DNA from: Siphonobacter curvatus
GTDB lineage: Bacteria > Bacteroidota > Bacteroidia > Cytophagales > Spirosomataceae
Length of the DNA: 64,000 nt
Direction of reading: 5' to 3'
NCBI RefSeq assembly: GCF_002943425.1
Contig: NZ_PTRA01000001.1
Coordinates: 620,001 to 684,000 of the forward strand
In this document: one piece after another, positions 62,797 to 64,000 of the stretch
Numbering within the stretch: the first letter of the stretch is position 1
Layout: every line of letters starts with the position of its first letter
Notes under the pieces: model-generated
What the model was told of the DNA's origin: nothing
What the model saw: only the letters and a program-made list of their open reading frames with translations
The model's database searches: none
Made by a program: the position numbers and the translations under genes

Positions 62797-64000
62797 CTAA
62801 TACGGCCCGTCACTGACGATTTTCCCATTTTCCAGAATCAGTACCCGATCACAGGCCGCTAACACTTCTGGATCGTGCGAAATGGTGATGAACGTCCAGG
62901 GATGAGCTTTATCGCATACAAACTTGATGAGTTTTAGCTTTTCATCTCGGTCGAGCAAGCCATAGAAGTCCGTGAACATCAACAGTTTGGGGCGTTCTAC
63001 AATACAGCGGGCGGCCGTAACTTTTGCTTTGAAGCTTTCCGAAAACCGCTGACCCTCAGCCAGCATTTCGGTATTGATTCCATCGGGGAGCTGACCAATT
63101 TTATCCGTTAGTCCGAGGTTTTCAAGGGTCCATCGGAGGTCATCCAATGAAACATTCGTACGCCCCATCGTAATGTTTTCGAAGATGGTTCCGTCAAAAA
63201 TTTCGTCGGGGGCCACGTTTTTCGCCACCGCGTTCCGGAAGTCGTTCAGGTGAATATCTCGTAGCGAAAAGCCATTGACTGAGATGCTGCCATCGTATTC
63301 CGTCATTAAACCGCTCAGCAGGGTTAACAAAGTATTTTTACCGCCTCCGTTTGAACCCGTAATCGCCACCCGTTCACCCTGTTTGATGGAGAAACTCAGG
63401 TTTTGAAGGATGGGACGCTTGCCATCTGGGTAGCGGAACGTAAGGTTATGTACTTCCAGAGCCAAGTCCTGCTTATTGATCGGCATACGTAGGCCTCCTT
63501 CCCGTTCGAGCGGCAGATCCGTAACGTTACCCATCTTTTCGGTGGCTGTAACCAGATCAAAGATGGTATCGATACTCGTGATGAGTTTTTCTACGGAGCT
63601 AACGATCAAGACGATAATGATATCGGAAGCAACAAACTGACCGAGTGTAATTTGGCGATCTACCACGAGGAAAATACCTAAAATCAGCAGGGCTGCGATG
63701 ACCAGAGTCTTGAAGGCCACCATGTAGTAAAAAATCCGCAACAGAATTTTGAAGTGCTTTTGCCGGTACAGCAAGTAACGACTAACCAGTTCATCCATTT
63801 TTTGGACGGGAAGGTTAGTATTTCCAACTACCTTAAAGCTGAACAAGGTACGAGCAATGTCTTCGAGCCACTGAGCCACCTTGTACTTGTACTTGGATTC
63901 ATACAGACTGGTTTCCAGACCTTTACTGGCATTAAAACGAAACACCAGAAAGATGAGCAAAATAGTCAGTAACCCGAATACAATGAACATCGGGTGGTAC
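62797..64000 (-). CDS. ABC transporter, permease-ATPase fusion with degenerate ATPase motifs, 5' end off window
   Basis: About 400 codons are visible and the frame is open to the edge. Residues are counted from the internal Met at 63990. Residues 1-160 are the C-terminal half of an ABC transmembrane domain (GLLTILLIFLVF, YMVAFKTLVIAALLILGIFL). The ATPase domain follows (HNLTFRYPDGKRPILQNLSF). Its motifs are unusual: Walker A GSNGGGKNT (212-220) has Asn after the Lys, the signature reads LAEGQ, and the Walker B region LLMFTDFYG has Phe where the catalytic Glu is expected. The H-loop His372 (SHDP) remains. With the HlyD and TolC genes it forms a type I secretion-like exporter; cargo unknown. 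Confidence 0.8.
   Translation of the reverse strand, partial: YHPMFIVFGLLTILLIFLVFRFNASKGLETSLYESKYKYKVAQWLEDIARTLFSFKVVGNTNLPVQKMDELVSRYLLYRQKHFKILLRIFYYMVAFKTLVIAALLILGIFLVVDRQITLGQFVASDIIIVLIVSSVEKLITSIDTIFDLVTATEKMGNVTDLPLEREGGLRMPINKQDLALEVHNLTFRYPDGKRPILQNLSFSIKQGERVAITGSNGGGKNTLLTLLSGLMTEYDGSISVNGFSLRDIHLNDFRNAVAKNVAPDEIFDGTIFENITMGRTNVSLDDLRWTLENLGLTDKIGQLPDGINTEMLAEGQRFSESFKAKVTAARCIVERPKLLMFTDFYGLLDRDEKLKLIKFVCDKAHPWTFITISHDPEVLAACDRVLILENGKIVSDGPY

Overview
The window looks like a chromosome segment of a Bacteroidota bacterium, most likely of the order Cytophagales (Spirosoma/Siphonobacter-like). Reasons: a SusC/SusD pair followed by a DUF3823 lipoprotein; a TonB/TPR protein; a short ATP synthase epsilon gene beside atpD; a Nudix-type arabinose regulator; and repeated use of the Bacteroidota promoter box TAnnTTTG close to start codons. 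No rRNA, tRNA, CRISPR array or intact insertion sequence was seen.

Layout. 1-9.1 kb: 5' part of an S9 peptidase (cut by the left edge), a CotH-type kinase, galU next to a glucuronokinase-like GHMP kinase, a TrmH/SpoU methyltransferase, a Lys/Ala-rich small protein, an SMP-30-like lipoprotein, an acyl-CoA thioesterase and a DedA protein. 9.4-24.5 kb: mostly housekeeping, with a TonB/TPR protein, a methyltransferase, pheT, a coiled-coil protein, zapA, rny, a lipoprotein, RidA, an AI-2E-type permease, an EamA permease, fbp, a PA2169-type protein and glmS.

24.9-43.4 kb is a self-contained L-arabinan/L-arabinose utilisation locus: susC-susD-DUF3823 for capture and import, two GH51 arabinofuranosidases and a GH43 arabinanase for hydrolysis, a Nudix-fold AraR-like regulator, araB, araA and araD for conversion to D-xylulose 5-phosphate, a sodium/sugar symporter and a HAD phosphatase. 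Two GTGT-N7-ACAC palindromes, one before araR and one before araB, are good operator candidates.

43.6-56.7 kb: a metallophosphoesterase, a BON-LysM protein, an M15 peptidase overlapping a class IV aminotransferase, a 676-bp gene-free stretch with a compound inverted-repeat element, folP, atpD-atpC, an OmpA protein and two large polytopic membrane proteins. 57.0-59.1 kb is visibly AT-richer and holds a frameshifted SMI1/KNR4 (SUKH) gene and an unrecognised secreted protein. It is followed by a 56-codon tatA and a tripartite exporter (TolC, HlyD, ABC) whose ABC subunit runs off the right edge.

The most unusual feature of the window is its intergenic DNA. It carries many long inverted repeats built from recurring words: a 300-bp imperfect one between araA and araD, a perfect 38-bp palindrome between araD and the symporter, a word repeat between atpD and atpC, and the compound element at 47.7-47.9 kb. 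Several have no U-tract, so ordinary termination does not explain them.
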